Source: Bin80 sp965219915 (GTDB lineage Bacteria > Bacteroidota > Rhodothermia > Rhodothermales > Bin80). Taken from it: a stretch of DNA of 64,000 bases. The notes under the pieces are model-generated. The model worked only from the letters and a program-made list of their open reading frames with translations, made no database searches and was not told the DNA's origin. A program made the position numbers and the translations under genes. Positions 36,845 through 45,345 of the stretch are shown here, one piece after another (position 1 is the first letter of the stretch; every line of letters begins with the position of its first letter). The stretch lies in contig OZ244794.1 of NCBI GenBank assembly GCA_965219915.1, positions 3,162,001 to 3,226,000 on the forward strand. The letters run 5' to 3'.

Positions 36845-37846
36845 GATTCGCGAACCAGAAAAAGTAAGTCCGGCGAATTCGAGAGCCTTCTCGCAATCCC
36901 CCTTTCAACACGCACCGAAGTACTTGCGGTGTTGTTTGCGTCACGTGATGTGGTCCACGCTTTCGAGAGGGAGGACGTAGAAACAATTGGCGTCTTTGCT
37001 TCACAGGCAACCCTTGTGCTGGAAAATGCGCGTCTCTTGGAAGCGAAGATTGAGCGAGAGCGCTTGGCAAACGAGCTCGCCATTGCACGCGATGTACAAC
37101 AACGCCTCTTGCCTCAGTGCATGCCTGAATTACCCAATCTCAATTTGGCGGCATCCAGTGTTGCCGCTCGCGAGGTCGGTGGTGACTATTTCGACATACT
37201 GGAACTAGACAGGGGAGAATTGGCCTTCATTGTGGCGGATGTTTCAGGGAAGGGTACCTCAGCCGCCTTCTATATGGCGGAAATGCAGGGCATCTTTCAA
37301 GCGGTTGCACGTATTGAATCTGCACCCGATATCTTTTTGGGATACACAAATCGGGCACTCGGGGAGTCGCTGGAGAAAAATATTTTCGTCACCGCTGTCT
37401 ACGGAGTCCTGAACAGCCATTCCGGTCGTGTTTCACTTGCACGTGCCGGCCATACTCCTGCCGTACTTGTAGACGCCAATGGCAATGCAATACTCCTGCA
37501 CTCTGAGGGTTTGGGAATCGGTCTAGACCGAGGAGAACTTTTCGGAGATGTCCTAGAGGTAGAACACATCCAGCTTAAACCTGACGACCTGCTTGTACTG
37601 TACACAGACGGGGTTATCGAGAGCCGAAATATTGAAGGGGAAGAATTTGGCTATGACCGCCTATTGCAAACGGTTCAGGGTGCGCACAATGAAGATGCAC
37701 AAGGCGTTCACGACGCTATTCGCCAAACCGTTGATGAATTCGTTGGGACGAATGAACCCTATGGTGATGACCTTACACTACTGATCATTAAATGGCATGG
37801 CCGCAAGGCCTCGTCAAGCGGTACCGCACAGAACTCATTGTCGTAA
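35645..37846 (+). CDS. Eight-helix membrane GAF-PP2C/SpoIIE phosphatase
   Basis: 733 residues from a TTG start; an in-frame stop lies 9 nt upstream in the duplicate, so the start is well bounded. About eight hydrophobic helices fill residues 17-295. A GAF-like domain (about 305-460: HDWAVSTPIESGHANTAWL, FESLLAIPLSTRTEVLAVLF) and a helical linker (ERLANELAIARDVQQRLLPQ) follow, then a PP2C/SpoIIE domain with VGGDYFDILE (~509), ADVSGKG (~530) and GDDLTLLI (~706). It should dephosphorylate the STAS protein encoded 38 nt downstream. Input may come through the membrane or GAF part. Confidence 0.92.
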   Translation: MPNILSKTALSSVFKRFWRWLPLIGFPLLFIGTTVFAFLGGLDESSTLVQKIFHHAALILCFLCLWIAVARMVRNSRPTPIQTFWHTILAILGSSFAAFLAFQIPGGFIDGSPAASLVHVKSALLSVPLAGLSFFIVHRLGLLVRFRRTRRSERNWRLMLIFIGVVCLLMIPLHLHTQFEINFGPYGQLLDILSLLSSITAIVFILMNSIRLAWIVRLSLGEKGAVIGLGALIVGLLVCVILAAAINFDAIFGSTTLSLPYDFLLFYSAPLYAATGLFLLFGLIYALTSVLSLIFHLPTTGDYRRSTDEMAAMQTLAGLLREVVESEKLHDWAVSTPIESGHANTAWLTVQNLESGSLTPHIVASCNIESERINELCDVTAIHNSIVQTREPVLIQDTLIDSRTRKSKSGEFESLLAIPLSTRTEVLAVLFASRDVVHAFEREDVETIGVFASQATLVLENARLLEAKIERERLANELAIARDVQQRLLPQCMPELPNLNLAASSVAAREVGGDYFDILELDRGELAFIVADVSGKGTSAAFYMAEMQGIFQAVARIESAPDIFLGYTNRALGESLEKNIFVTAVYGVLNSHSGRVSLARAGHTPAVLVDANGNAILLHSEGLGIGLDRGELFGDVLEVEHIQLKPDDLLVLYTDGVIESRNIEGEEFGYDRLLQTVQGAHNEDAQGVHDAIRQTVDEFVGTNEPYGDDLTLLIIKWHGRKASSSGTAQNSLS

Positions 37847-37883
37847 GTTTATGGTGCACCGCAATCACTGACCGTAATCGCTT

Positions 37884-38246
37884 ATGAGTAATTTTTCTGT
37901 CGCATTTCGTGACTCCGACACTGCTACAATATTGACCGTATGCGGAGAGCTGGATGCACACACTGCACCCGAACTTGAGTCCGCAATTAAAAAATGCGTT
38001 GATGAGGGGAAGATTCACCTCATCGTAGATGGAAATGGGCTTGAGTATATCTCCAGTGCGGGGCTTGGCGTTTTTATGGCGTACATCGAGGAAATTCGTG
38101 CTCTTAACGGGGATATCAAAATATGTGCACTTAAGCCCAGGGTTTTTGGTGTGTTTGATTTGCTGGGTTTCCCGCGTATTTATCACATCGTCGAAACCGA
38201 AGAAGAAGCACTATCTCTCTTTAACCAAGGAATTCAACCCGTATAG
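37884..38246 (+). CDS. STAS anti-sigma factor antagonist
   Basis: 120 residues. STAS domain with phospho-acceptor region LEYISSAGLGVFMAYI and the usual GELDAHTAPELE start. Expected substrate of the phosphatase upstream and the kinase downstream. Gene order (phosphatase, STAS, kinase) differs from the set at 22.9-26.3 kb (phosphatase, kinase, STAS). Confidence 0.92.
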   Translation: MSNFSVAFRDSDTATILTVCGELDAHTAPELESAIKKCVDEGKIHLIVDGNGLEYISSAGLGVFMAYIEEIRALNGDIKICALKPRVFGVFDLLGFPRIYHIVETEEEALSLFNQGIQPV

Positions 38247-38257
38247 TTGCATTGGCC

Positions 38258-38692
38258 ATGTCCTATGCGTCCGGCATTCATACCCTCACTATTCCCAGCG
38301 TAACGCGCTGCTTGAGGGAGGTGCGCAAATTTGTGACCCAGCACGCGCGACAAGCCAAGCTCACTGAGAAACATATAAATGCACTCACTTTGGCCGTGGA
38401 CGAAGCCTGCGCCAATATCATCGAACATGCCTACCAGCAGAATCCAGACCACGAACTGACCATTACCATGACCATCGAATCGAAGCGTGTAGTGGTGAAA
38501 ATCCGTGACCACGGACTGCCCTTCAATAGGGAGGGCTATCAACGTCCAAACGTGGTAGAGTTATCGCGCAAGCGCAGATCAGGCGGCCTTGGAGTTGATA
38601 TTATGCGTCGAATGATGGATAAGGTTGAGTATAAGGCACATGAGAACATGAACGAGGTCCGACTGATCAAATTTATTCGTCAGTCGGAGTGA
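38258..38692 (+). CDS. RsbW-like anti-sigma kinase (HATPase)
   Basis: 144 residues (TTG at 38252 is an alternative start). N-box LAVDEACANIIEHAY, G1 KIRDHGLPF with the ATP-site Asp, and G2 SGGLGVDIMRRMMD are all intact. It should phosphorylate the preceding STAS protein and hold an unknown sigma factor or effector. The 3' end overlaps the convergent menaquinone methyltransferase gene by 13 bp. Confidence 0.9.
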   Translation: MSYASGIHTLTIPSVTRCLREVRKFVTQHARQAKLTEKHINALTLAVDEACANIIEHAYQQNPDHELTITMTIESKRVVVKIRDHGLPFNREGYQRPNVVELSRKRRSGGLGVDIMRRMMDKVEYKAHENMNEVRLIKFIRQSE

Positions 38693-39423
38693 TCACCCCC
38701 GGTCGCGTAACCAGTATAAAGTGATACGACTCCAAAGGTGAGGGGCTCTGCGAACGTATCCACGAAACCACACTCTTCAAGTCGGGCGAGGAACTCCTGC
38801 CCGTGCGGAAAGGCCTTTATGGAGTCCGGTAGGTATTTGTATGGGCCTGTAACGCCCGAGAGCACACGACCAATTCTGGGAAGAATCAACCGAGAATACA
38901 TTCCATAACATGCTTGAACAGGCTTGGTATTAGGCCGACCGAACTCAAGAATCACCAATGGAGCCTGGGGTTTGAGTACCCGCCCTATTGAGCGCAGCCC
39001 CGCGTCCAGGTTGGAAAAGTTTCGCACACCGAAGGCAACAACAGCAGCGTCAAAGCTATCCGTTTCAAAAGGAAGACGCTCTGCTGAGCCCTGCATAAAT
39101 ACAAGTGGAGCTCCGGGGAATTTCCTGGCCGCTTTCTGCCGTGCAGACATTAGCATGACCTCTGCAATGTCGATCCCTACGACTTCCGTGGGCTCCAGTT
39201 GAAGTGTTGCAAGCGCAACATCCCCTGTCCCCGTTGCTACGTCAAGAATTCTTCCATTTTTCTGTTCACCGAGCCGCCGGATAGCCGCCCTGCGCCATCT
39301 ACGGTCTAAACCAAAACTCAAGACACGGTTGAGTAGATCATAGCGGTGTGCGATAGCGTCAAACATCGCAGCCACATCTGACTCCTTGTGCTCGTCCTCA
39401 CCTATGGTTGGATAATAGCGCAT
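38680..39423 (-). CDS. menG: Demethylmenaquinone methyltransferase (UbiE/MenG)
   Basis: 247 residues. SAM methyltransferase with FDAIAHRYDLLNRVLSFGLD, motif I LDVATGTGDVALA, GIDIAEVML and FGVRNFSNLDAGL, all typical of UbiE/MenG. It makes menaquinone from demethylmenaquinone at the membrane. No ubiquinone genes are present, and Bacteroidota use menaquinone, so MenG is preferred. It converges with the RsbW gene. Confidence 0.93.
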   Translation of the reverse strand: MRYYPTIGEDEHKESDVAAMFDAIAHRYDLLNRVLSFGLDRRWRRAAIRRLGEQKNGRILDVATGTGDVALATLQLEPTEVVGIDIAEVMLMSARQKAARKFPGAPLVFMQGSAERLPFETDSFDAAVVAFGVRNFSNLDAGLRSIGRVLKPQAPLVILEFGRPNTKPVQACYGMYSRLILPRIGRVLSGVTGPYKYLPDSIKAFPHGQEFLARLEECGFVDTFAEPLTFGVVSLYTGYATGGDHSD

Positions 39424-39694
39424 TAACGCCTGTCTTGACTGGCAATCAAATTTAGTACACTCTGAATCAATGCTGAGCTATAAAGACAGCCCGGGCGCAC
39501 AATGGCATAACATTGAATGCGAACAATCACTGGCCTGCCATAATTTTATTTAGCACAAAGCTGAACAGATCTACCGAAGATGCCTCGCGCGCTGCTTAAC
39601 CTAAAGGCACGACCGCATAAACAAGGTTACACAGGCTGCGTTGCACCAGCTGGTCAATGTTTGCTCGTCACCGAATGTGTCAACCCTGATCCGT

Positions 39695-40198
39695 ATGACC
39701 AAAAACTTCCTTATTGAGGTTGGGGGCGAGCGAATTCCCGTGACACAATCACAGGATAAACTCTTTATTAGCGGCAGGGAGGCAGACGTGTCTCTCGTGG
39801 AACTGGGACCAAAATTGTACAGCCTACTACTAGGAAACAGCAGCCATGTGATCCATATAGCAGACCAAACAGACACATGTATCACGCTGACCGTCGACGG
39901 ACAGCCTTTCGTAGCCAACTTTGTCAGCGAACGCTCAAAACTGATTAATCGTTACGGACAGCAAAAGACAGTCCAGAAAACAACGACCGAGTTGCGCGCC
40001 CCAATGCTGGGGTTGGTGACGCAGGTATTGGTTAATCCTGGAGACCGGGTCGTTCCTGGCCAGGGACTTGTCGTACTGGAAGCCATGAAAATGGAAAATG
40101 AACTTCGCTCTCCCACTGAAGGACGTATCAGTCAGGTTTATGTCCAGGAGGGTGAGTCTGTTACAGTTAACGCAATTCTTGTTGAGTTTGAATTATGA
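39695..40198 (+). CDS. Biotin carboxyl carrier protein
   Basis: 167 residues from the ATG at 39695, which begins MTKNFLIEVGGERIPV; the frame opens 54 nt earlier but that part is not conserved-looking. The C-terminal biotinyl domain has LRAPMLGLVTQVLV and the biotin-lysine motif VLEAMKMENEL. The N-terminal half resembles the carrier region of acyl-CoA (propionyl- or acetyl-) carboxylases. No carboxylase or carboxyltransferase gene is adjacent. Its stop overlaps the next gene (ATGA). Confidence 0.9.
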   Translation: MTKNFLIEVGGERIPVTQSQDKLFISGREADVSLVELGPKLYSLLLGNSSHVIHIADQTDTCITLTVDGQPFVANFVSERSKLINRYGQQKTVQKTTTELRAPMLGLVTQVLVNPGDRVVPGQGLVVLEAMKMENELRSPTEGRISQVYVQEGESVTVNAILVEFEL

Positions 40199-41175
40199 CT
40201 TCACTTGTGACGGGCGCAACAGGTTTTCTGGGCAGCCAACTCGTGCGTACCCTCTTGAAGTCTGGATGTCAGGTCAGAATCTATAGACGGGCAACCTCCG
40301 GACTCGACATGCTAGGCACGGCAAAGGACGAAGTAGACCATAGCGTAGGCGACATCACGGATATGGATGCATTGTGCGAAGCGATGAAGGATGTGCAAGT
40401 TGTCTTTCATGCGGCAGGCAACGTACGGTTTGGATCCAAATCGCTGTACCGCGTGAATGTCCAAGGCACCGCCGCAGTCGTCAATGCTGCGCTAAAATGC
40501 GGTGTCCAGCGACTGGTACACACCTCCAGCGTTTCAGCTATTGGAAAAAGTGAACACACGGTCGCCAACGAAAACTCTGAATGGCAGAATGGATCTCAAA
40601 TGGTGCCCTATGCACGAAGCAAATACCTGGCAGAATTTGAGGTGCAGCGTGGCGTAGCTGAGGGACTTGACGCCGTCATGGTCAATCCAAGCTTGATATT
40701 CGGCCCGGACCACAGCAGGGGAAAAGCCCCAAATATCACACACGATTATGCTCGTATGATCCGTGGCGGCAAGGTATGGTTTTATCCGGGCGGTGGAACA
40801 AACGTCGTGGATATAGACGATGTCGTAACAGGACATCTCCTTGCATTGGAGCGTGGACGTACGGGGGCACGCTATATCCTGGGCAGTGAAAACCTTAGCT
40901 GGAATTCCCTTTTCTCCATTCTGGCCAAGGTACTGGATGCTAAACCGCCGAGAATTCAGCTACCGTACCAGCTTGCAGTTGCGGGTGGCATATTAACAGA
41001 TGTATGGAGCCGCACAACCGGTCAAAAACTGCCCATAGGAAGATCTGTCGTAAAGTACATATACAAGAATCACCGGTATTCGAACAAACGGGCCATTGAC
41101 GAACTCGGCTGTTCGTTCCGGCCGTTCACGGAAACGGCTCAGCGTGTAGCGGACTCCTTGGTTGAAGACCAATGA
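40195..41175 (+). CDS. NAD-dependent epimerase/dehydratase (extended SDR)
   Basis: 326 residues. NAD-binding LVTGATGFLGSQLVRTLL at the N-terminus, active-site YARSK (Tyr/Lys) and HTSSVSAIGKSEH. It resembles dihydroflavonol-4-reductase-like and hopanoid-associated HpnA sugar epimerases (inference from the FLGSQL and VNPSLIFGP segments). It is coupled to the biotin carrier by a 4-nt overlap. Substrate unknown. Confidence 0.88.
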   Translation: MTSLVTGATGFLGSQLVRTLLKSGCQVRIYRRATSGLDMLGTAKDEVDHSVGDITDMDALCEAMKDVQVVFHAAGNVRFGSKSLYRVNVQGTAAVVNAALKCGVQRLVHTSSVSAIGKSEHTVANENSEWQNGSQMVPYARSKYLAEFEVQRGVAEGLDAVMVNPSLIFGPDHSRGKAPNITHDYARMIRGGKVWFYPGGGTNVVDIDDVVTGHLLALERGRTGARYILGSENLSWNSLFSILAKVLDAKPPRIQLPYQLAVAGGILTDVWSRTTGQKLPIGRSVVKYIYKNHRYSNKRAIDELGCSFRPFTETAQRVADSLVEDQ

Positions 41176-41193
41176 CCGCGAAATCGTCCTCTC

Positions 41194-42915
41194 TTACTCA
41201 CCGTGATAGAACAAACCAATTTGCAACGACCACCCGGGTTCGGCGAAATCGCTGAGCGGATACGTATGAGCGCTATTTAACAGATTATGTATCTCAGCCC
41301 GCAAAGTCACGCCTCGAACTTCCATACTCTCCATCCATAGATCTGCACTCATCCAACCGTTATCACCAGGACGCACGGGTGAGCCATAGGCTTCTGCACC
41401 AAGGACGAACAGATTAAATGGGCCCGTCACTGAAGCGAGGCTACGTCCCCAGCCTGACCAGCCTGTACCATCTTCGAGAACCATCGCAGTTGCGGATAAA
41501 GCAACTCTTCTCCATGAACCTCGGGCGACAGCGGTTGCACCATGTGATCCTTGGTCAGAAATTTTTCGTTTAAAGGTCACGAATTGCAATGATTTATCAA
41601 AGCCTTTCCACCGTACACCTCCATCCGCCTGCATTATCGTCCCGCCTGCCCACTGCCACACGGCACGCCCAAGGCCTGTGAATACCTGCCAATTGCTGCT
41701 AACCTCCCAGGTGGCAGAAGCATTAGCTCCCCAGTTACCATTGTAGTGGTCGAATCTGAATTGCCCATCAATGAGGATAGGTGACATTCTATGTAGCCCT
41801 CTGACAAACAAGCCGCCCTCCACGACCGAATTTAACCTATAATAGTCCGCACCGATGTACAGTCGCAGGTTCGGAAGTGGACTTAGGCGCGCAGATGCCG
41901 AGATACTCTGCTGTACACCGTCAGATGAACCGTCCAGTTCCTGGAGAGACCCCGTGACAGTAACTGCCTGCAGAAATGTGGTGTTGCGGGTGAATCTGTA
42001 CCGTAACATTACTTCTCGTCTGTCAAATTCGTCATGTCCAAGGCCAACATACCGTCCCCAGCCGATTCCACCATTGAGCACATGACCGGGAGCGATACTG
42101 CTCATCACTCTTGCCGCAACCCCTCCATCCCAGGCACCGGCGGGCTGCAGTACACCACGTCCGTCCATATAGTCAGACGCACCTTCATAGATCCAACTGA
42201 CTGCTCCGTAACCGCGTGACCAGTTGTGACGAACCGTTGCTCCCGAGTGTATCCACCGTGCCCTTGAAGAATAAACTACATTCCCACCTTCAACCGGTTG
42301 ATCGCTTGTTCGGAAATGGGTCAAAGCATCTGCCCCAAGACTTAAAACATAGGGACCCGGAACGACCTCTGTCTCTTCTAAATTTGCAGTCACGGCGAGC
42401 GGCATGCCAGAATCAATCAATCTAACGCCGTCCACATACATAGATCTCGCTGCGATGGGCAGCTGGCGAACCGTGAACTCCGGGAGCAACGCATCAAACC
42501 TACGAGGTAGGGCCCCCATCTGCATTCGGGTAGGCAACCCATCATCCAGGCTCACAAGTGTATGCTTATCGGGTAGAACATTAACCGCTGGTATAAGCAG
42601 TATCTCCAGCTGTGCATCCCCCTCAACCTTGACTGGTTGCTGCAGGTCCGTATATCCTTCGGCCGATACAGTCAGCGTATACTCGCCCAGATCAACAGCC
42701 CCAAATTCGAAATGACCATCCGAGCCTGTTATGGTCCCGTGCAGTGTTCCTGTCAGTATCACAAGTGCACCCGGAACTGGATTTAGGTTTTTCGAATCCA
42801 GAACAGATCCTGTTACTGTCGCTGATTGAGCTTGTGATCTGGAACTACTCAGACCAATCCCAAGGATCAGGCACCAGATCACATGGTTCAGGAGAATCCA
42901 CCGAAACTGCCGCAT
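41194..42915 (-). CDS. TonB-dependent-receptor-like outer-membrane protein
   Basis: 573 residues. Signal peptide, then a carboxypeptidase-regulatory-like beta domain (about 32-110: VTGSVLDSKNLNPVPGALVI). A short plug-like part follows (SMYVDGVRLID, ETEVVPGPYVLSLGADAL), and then barrel strands. It is shorter than usual TonB receptors (700-1000 residues), with a barrel of perhaps 16 strands, so it may not be a standard transporter. The C-terminal strand WSLQIGLFYHGE is a barrel end. Neighbours give no clue to its ligand. Confidence 0.75.
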   Translation of the reverse strand: MRQFRWILLNHVIWCLILGIGLSSSRSQAQSATVTGSVLDSKNLNPVPGALVILTGTLHGTITGSDGHFEFGAVDLGEYTLTVSAEGYTDLQQPVKVEGDAQLEILLIPAVNVLPDKHTLVSLDDGLPTRMQMGALPRRFDALLPEFTVRQLPIAARSMYVDGVRLIDSGMPLAVTANLEETEVVPGPYVLSLGADALTHFRTSDQPVEGGNVVYSSRARWIHSGATVRHNWSRGYGAVSWIYEGASDYMDGRGVLQPAGAWDGGVAARVMSSIAPGHVLNGGIGWGRYVGLGHDEFDRREVMLRYRFTRNTTFLQAVTVTGSLQELDGSSDGVQQSISASARLSPLPNLRLYIGADYYRLNSVVEGGLFVRGLHRMSPILIDGQFRFDHYNGNWGANASATWEVSSNWQVFTGLGRAVWQWAGGTIMQADGGVRWKGFDKSLQFVTFKRKISDQGSHGATAVARGSWRRVALSATAMVLEDGTGWSGWGRSLASVTGPFNLFVLGAEAYGSPVRPGDNGWMSADLWMESMEVRGVTLRAEIHNLLNSAHTYPLSDFAEPGWSLQIGLFYHGE

Positions 42916-43113
42916 TATCTAGTTGTTCGGTGGCAATAATAAGCTTCCTCTTGTCTTAATGTGCCCTCAAAGAACCAGTTGCTCATTACTGCAACGATCT
43001 ATGTGCTTCACCTTCCCACAGGCAACACCTGTGTTCTACTTTCCCGGGTGTGCCAATACAATCCTTCTTCTCCCGCCACAAGAAATATGGGACAGCTTCT
43101 GACTATCAGGCTA

Positions 43114-44229
43114 CTATTCCAGCTCCCGCTGATTCGGGCTGGGGCGCGAGATCAAATCAATACGGCGTAGACCGCTGGTGGTTAATCTGAAATCATTGCC
43201 TCGGCCACGTACCAAGCCGTTTGTCAGGTACTGATAGGGAATACTTGAACGCTGCAGTACATTCAATTCGGGTTCATCCAACACTTCATCCAAGGGCTCA
43301 AATCTTATTGGCAGGCCAGATGCGGCAAAGGTGATCTTCCATGAGTTCCCCATCTCGAATGGAGTCCCATAATCAGGTCGCCAGCCTTCAAGTTCGGGAC
43401 AGAGCCAAGGATAGCGCCAAAGCATATTGGGGACGTCCGCTTCCACGGGAACCTTGACTTCAAAAAAAGGAGTTTCTGTTTCCTGTAAAAACTCCGGCAT
43501 GGTTAAGTCGGGGTTTTCCTGCAGCTTCAGGTAAAGCTGCGCAATATCTAATCCCGTCAGATTGATGCCGTTGTATATCCCATGATAGTTAGGCGCAGCA
43601 TCCCTCAGATGGTCATGATACCAATCGTTAAAGGATTCATTGAGCATCAGATTGACCTCCAGGTGCAAGTGAGCCCGTGAACGATTTACACCCCGCCCCG
43701 AATACCCCATCACACCTATCACGCTCCCCTGACCAACCCAATCCCCGACCTCTACACTAACCCTGCCGAGGTGAGCGTAGAGGCTGTAATAGGGTGACTC
43801 TCCCCATTGGTGCTTGATCACGATGTATCTTCCATAATTGGAACGACCCGTCCCGTTATTGACGTAGACCACTTCGCCCTCTGCAATAGCTCCAATCTCA
43901 TCTAGCGGATCCCCCCTCCTCGTTCGACGCATAGGGCGAATATCAATCCCTTCATGAAAACGGCTGTAGATCACTCCCGCACTCGTGCGACGCACATTAC
44001 GTACGAAACCATACTTGCCAGCTGTCCAACCAGGCTGTTCACCAGGCCGCTCCTGACGGTATGTATGCATATAAAACTCCGGCCCACCTCCGTCCTCGAA
44101 GATGGCAGTATTTTCAGTAGGTAGAATAAGTGAGATTTCGTGTTCACCCTGCGCCAGTGCGTGTAACGAAATCCCGCACCACACCACCAAACCGGCCAGA
44201 CCGGTTAAAATTCTACCCTTCGAAAACAT
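43114..44229 (-). CDS. M23-family peptidase, exported
   Basis: About 371 residues from the ATG at 44229, which begins the signal peptide (MFSKGRILTGLAGLVVW, cleavage near ALA). Lysostaphin-type LytM motifs are intact: HEGIDIRP (HxxxD) and, after YYSLYAHLGRV, RAHLHLEVN (HxH). The zinc ligands suggest an active peptidoglycan endopeptidase. About 190 residues beyond the catalytic domain are unassigned. The deformylase gene lies upstream on the same strand. Confidence 0.88.
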   Translation of the reverse strand: MFSKGRILTGLAGLVVWCGISLHALAQGEHEISLILPTENTAIFEDGGGPEFYMHTYRQERPGEQPGWTAGKYGFVRNVRRTSAGVIYSRFHEGIDIRPMRRTRRGDPLDEIGAIAEGEVVYVNNGTGRSNYGRYIVIKHQWGESPYYSLYAHLGRVSVEVGDWVGQGSVIGVMGYSGRGVNRSRAHLHLEVNLMLNESFNDWYHDHLRDAAPNYHGIYNGINLTGLDIAQLYLKLQENPDLTMPEFLQETETPFFEVKVPVEADVPNMLWRYPWLCPELEGWRPDYGTPFEMGNSWKITFAASGLPIRFEPLDEVLDEPELNVLQRSSIPYQYLTNGLVRGRGNDFRLTTSGLRRIDLISRPSPNQRELE

Positions 44230-44273
44230 GATACAGTAAAGGTTCTCGCGCATAAGCAAGTGGAAAATATGAG

Positions 44274-44864
44274 TTATGAAGTTTTTTGATGCCGGCTATA
44301 CGACTGCACCGGATAGGTAGCTTCAGTCTTTCCCTGTGAGATCGCCTCCAATTTTCGCTTGAGTATGCCACGACGAAAAGAACTTAGGTGATCTGTGAAC
44401 AGCAAGCCTTCCAAATGATCAAACTCATGCTGTATTACACGGGCGAGGATACCATCAACTGTGAGCTTCTGCCTTTGCATATTTTCGTCCTGATAATTCA
44501 GCTCCACAGATTCCGGTCGAACCACAATTTCCCGAATGTCCGGTATTGACAGACAGCCCTCCTCAAATTCCTCCTCTTCCTCGGACTCCCACGTTATTTC
44601 AGGATTGATGAAAATCATGGGTTGCTTGGGAATATTCCCCCTTGAATCCTCCGGTATTTCATCCAGTAACGGAGAAATATCCACAACAAAAAGCTGCTCC
44701 AGATATCCAACCTGGGGAGCAGCCAGGCCTACGCCCGCCGCGTTATGCATCGTCTCCATCATGTCACCAATGAGTTGTTTGAGTTCATTGTTGACGGATT
44801 CAATTGCCCTGGTTTGTTGGCGGAGAACTGGATCACCCAACAGACGAATCGGGAGGATCGCCAT
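44274..44864 (-). CDS. def: Peptide deformylase
   Basis: 196 residues with the three deformylase motifs GVGLAAPQ, EGCLSIP and QHEFDHLEG, supplying the metal Cys and two His and the catalytic Glu. It removes formyl from nascent N-termini. The acidic ESEEEEEFEE just before motif two is an insertion-like feature. It starts 5 nt after the DUF411 stop on the same strand. Confidence 0.97.
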   Translation of the reverse strand: MAILPIRLLGDPVLRQQTRAIESVNNELKQLIGDMMETMHNAAGVGLAAPQVGYLEQLFVVDISPLLDEIPEDSRGNIPKQPMIFINPEITWESEEEEEFEEGCLSIPDIREIVVRPESVELNYQDENMQRQKLTVDGILARVIQHEFDHLEGLLFTDHLSSFRRGILKRKLEAISQGKTEATYPVQSYSRHQKTS

Positions 44865-44869
44865 ATACT

Positions 44870-45334
44870 CTACAACTCCACACGAGCAAAAATGCCCGTA
44901 GATCCGTTTTCGTCGAAAGTTACAACGTCATAGGGCTCGGGATTAGGCCCCTCCATCCCCGGTGATCCAATAGGCATTCCCGGTACCGCTATGCCACGTG
45001 TATCCGGTCGCTCTTCGAGTAGACGTTCTACATGCTCAGGCGGCACATGACCCTCAACTATATAACCATCTATTACCGCCGTATGACATGAGCCTACCGA
45101 ACGCGGTACGCCCAACTGCGATTTGATCGCCCCCATATCTCTCATATCCCGTGACTCCACCTCAATACCGGCATTTTCCATATGCTCCACCCACTTGACA
45201 CAGCACCCACAAGTAGGGGACTTGTATACAACCATGGACGGGAGATCATTCTTGGTGGGTTGCAGGACAACTCCGGTTGCGACGACTGCCCCGAGGCCTA
45301 ACACAAGCAGTGTCAGTGAGATTGACCGTTTCAT
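44870..45334 (-). CDS. DUF411 metal-binding exported protein
   Basis: 154 residues. N-terminal hydrophobic signal, then the DUF411 core: VYKSPTCGCCVKWVEHM (CxCC metal site), LGVPRSVGSCHTAVIDGYIVEGHVP and GIAVPGMPIGSPGME. Members are periplasmic copper/metal-handling proteins. It is between porD-like and def genes on the same strand. Confidence 0.92.
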   Translation of the reverse strand: MKRSISLTLLVLGLGAVVATGVVLQPTKNDLPSMVVYKSPTCGCCVKWVEHMENAGIEVESRDMRDMGAIKSQLGVPRSVGSCHTAVIDGYIVEGHVPPEHVERLLEERPDTRGIAVPGMPIGSPGMEGPNPEPYDVVTFDENGSTGIFARVEL

Positions 45335-45345
45335 GCTTCTATGCC

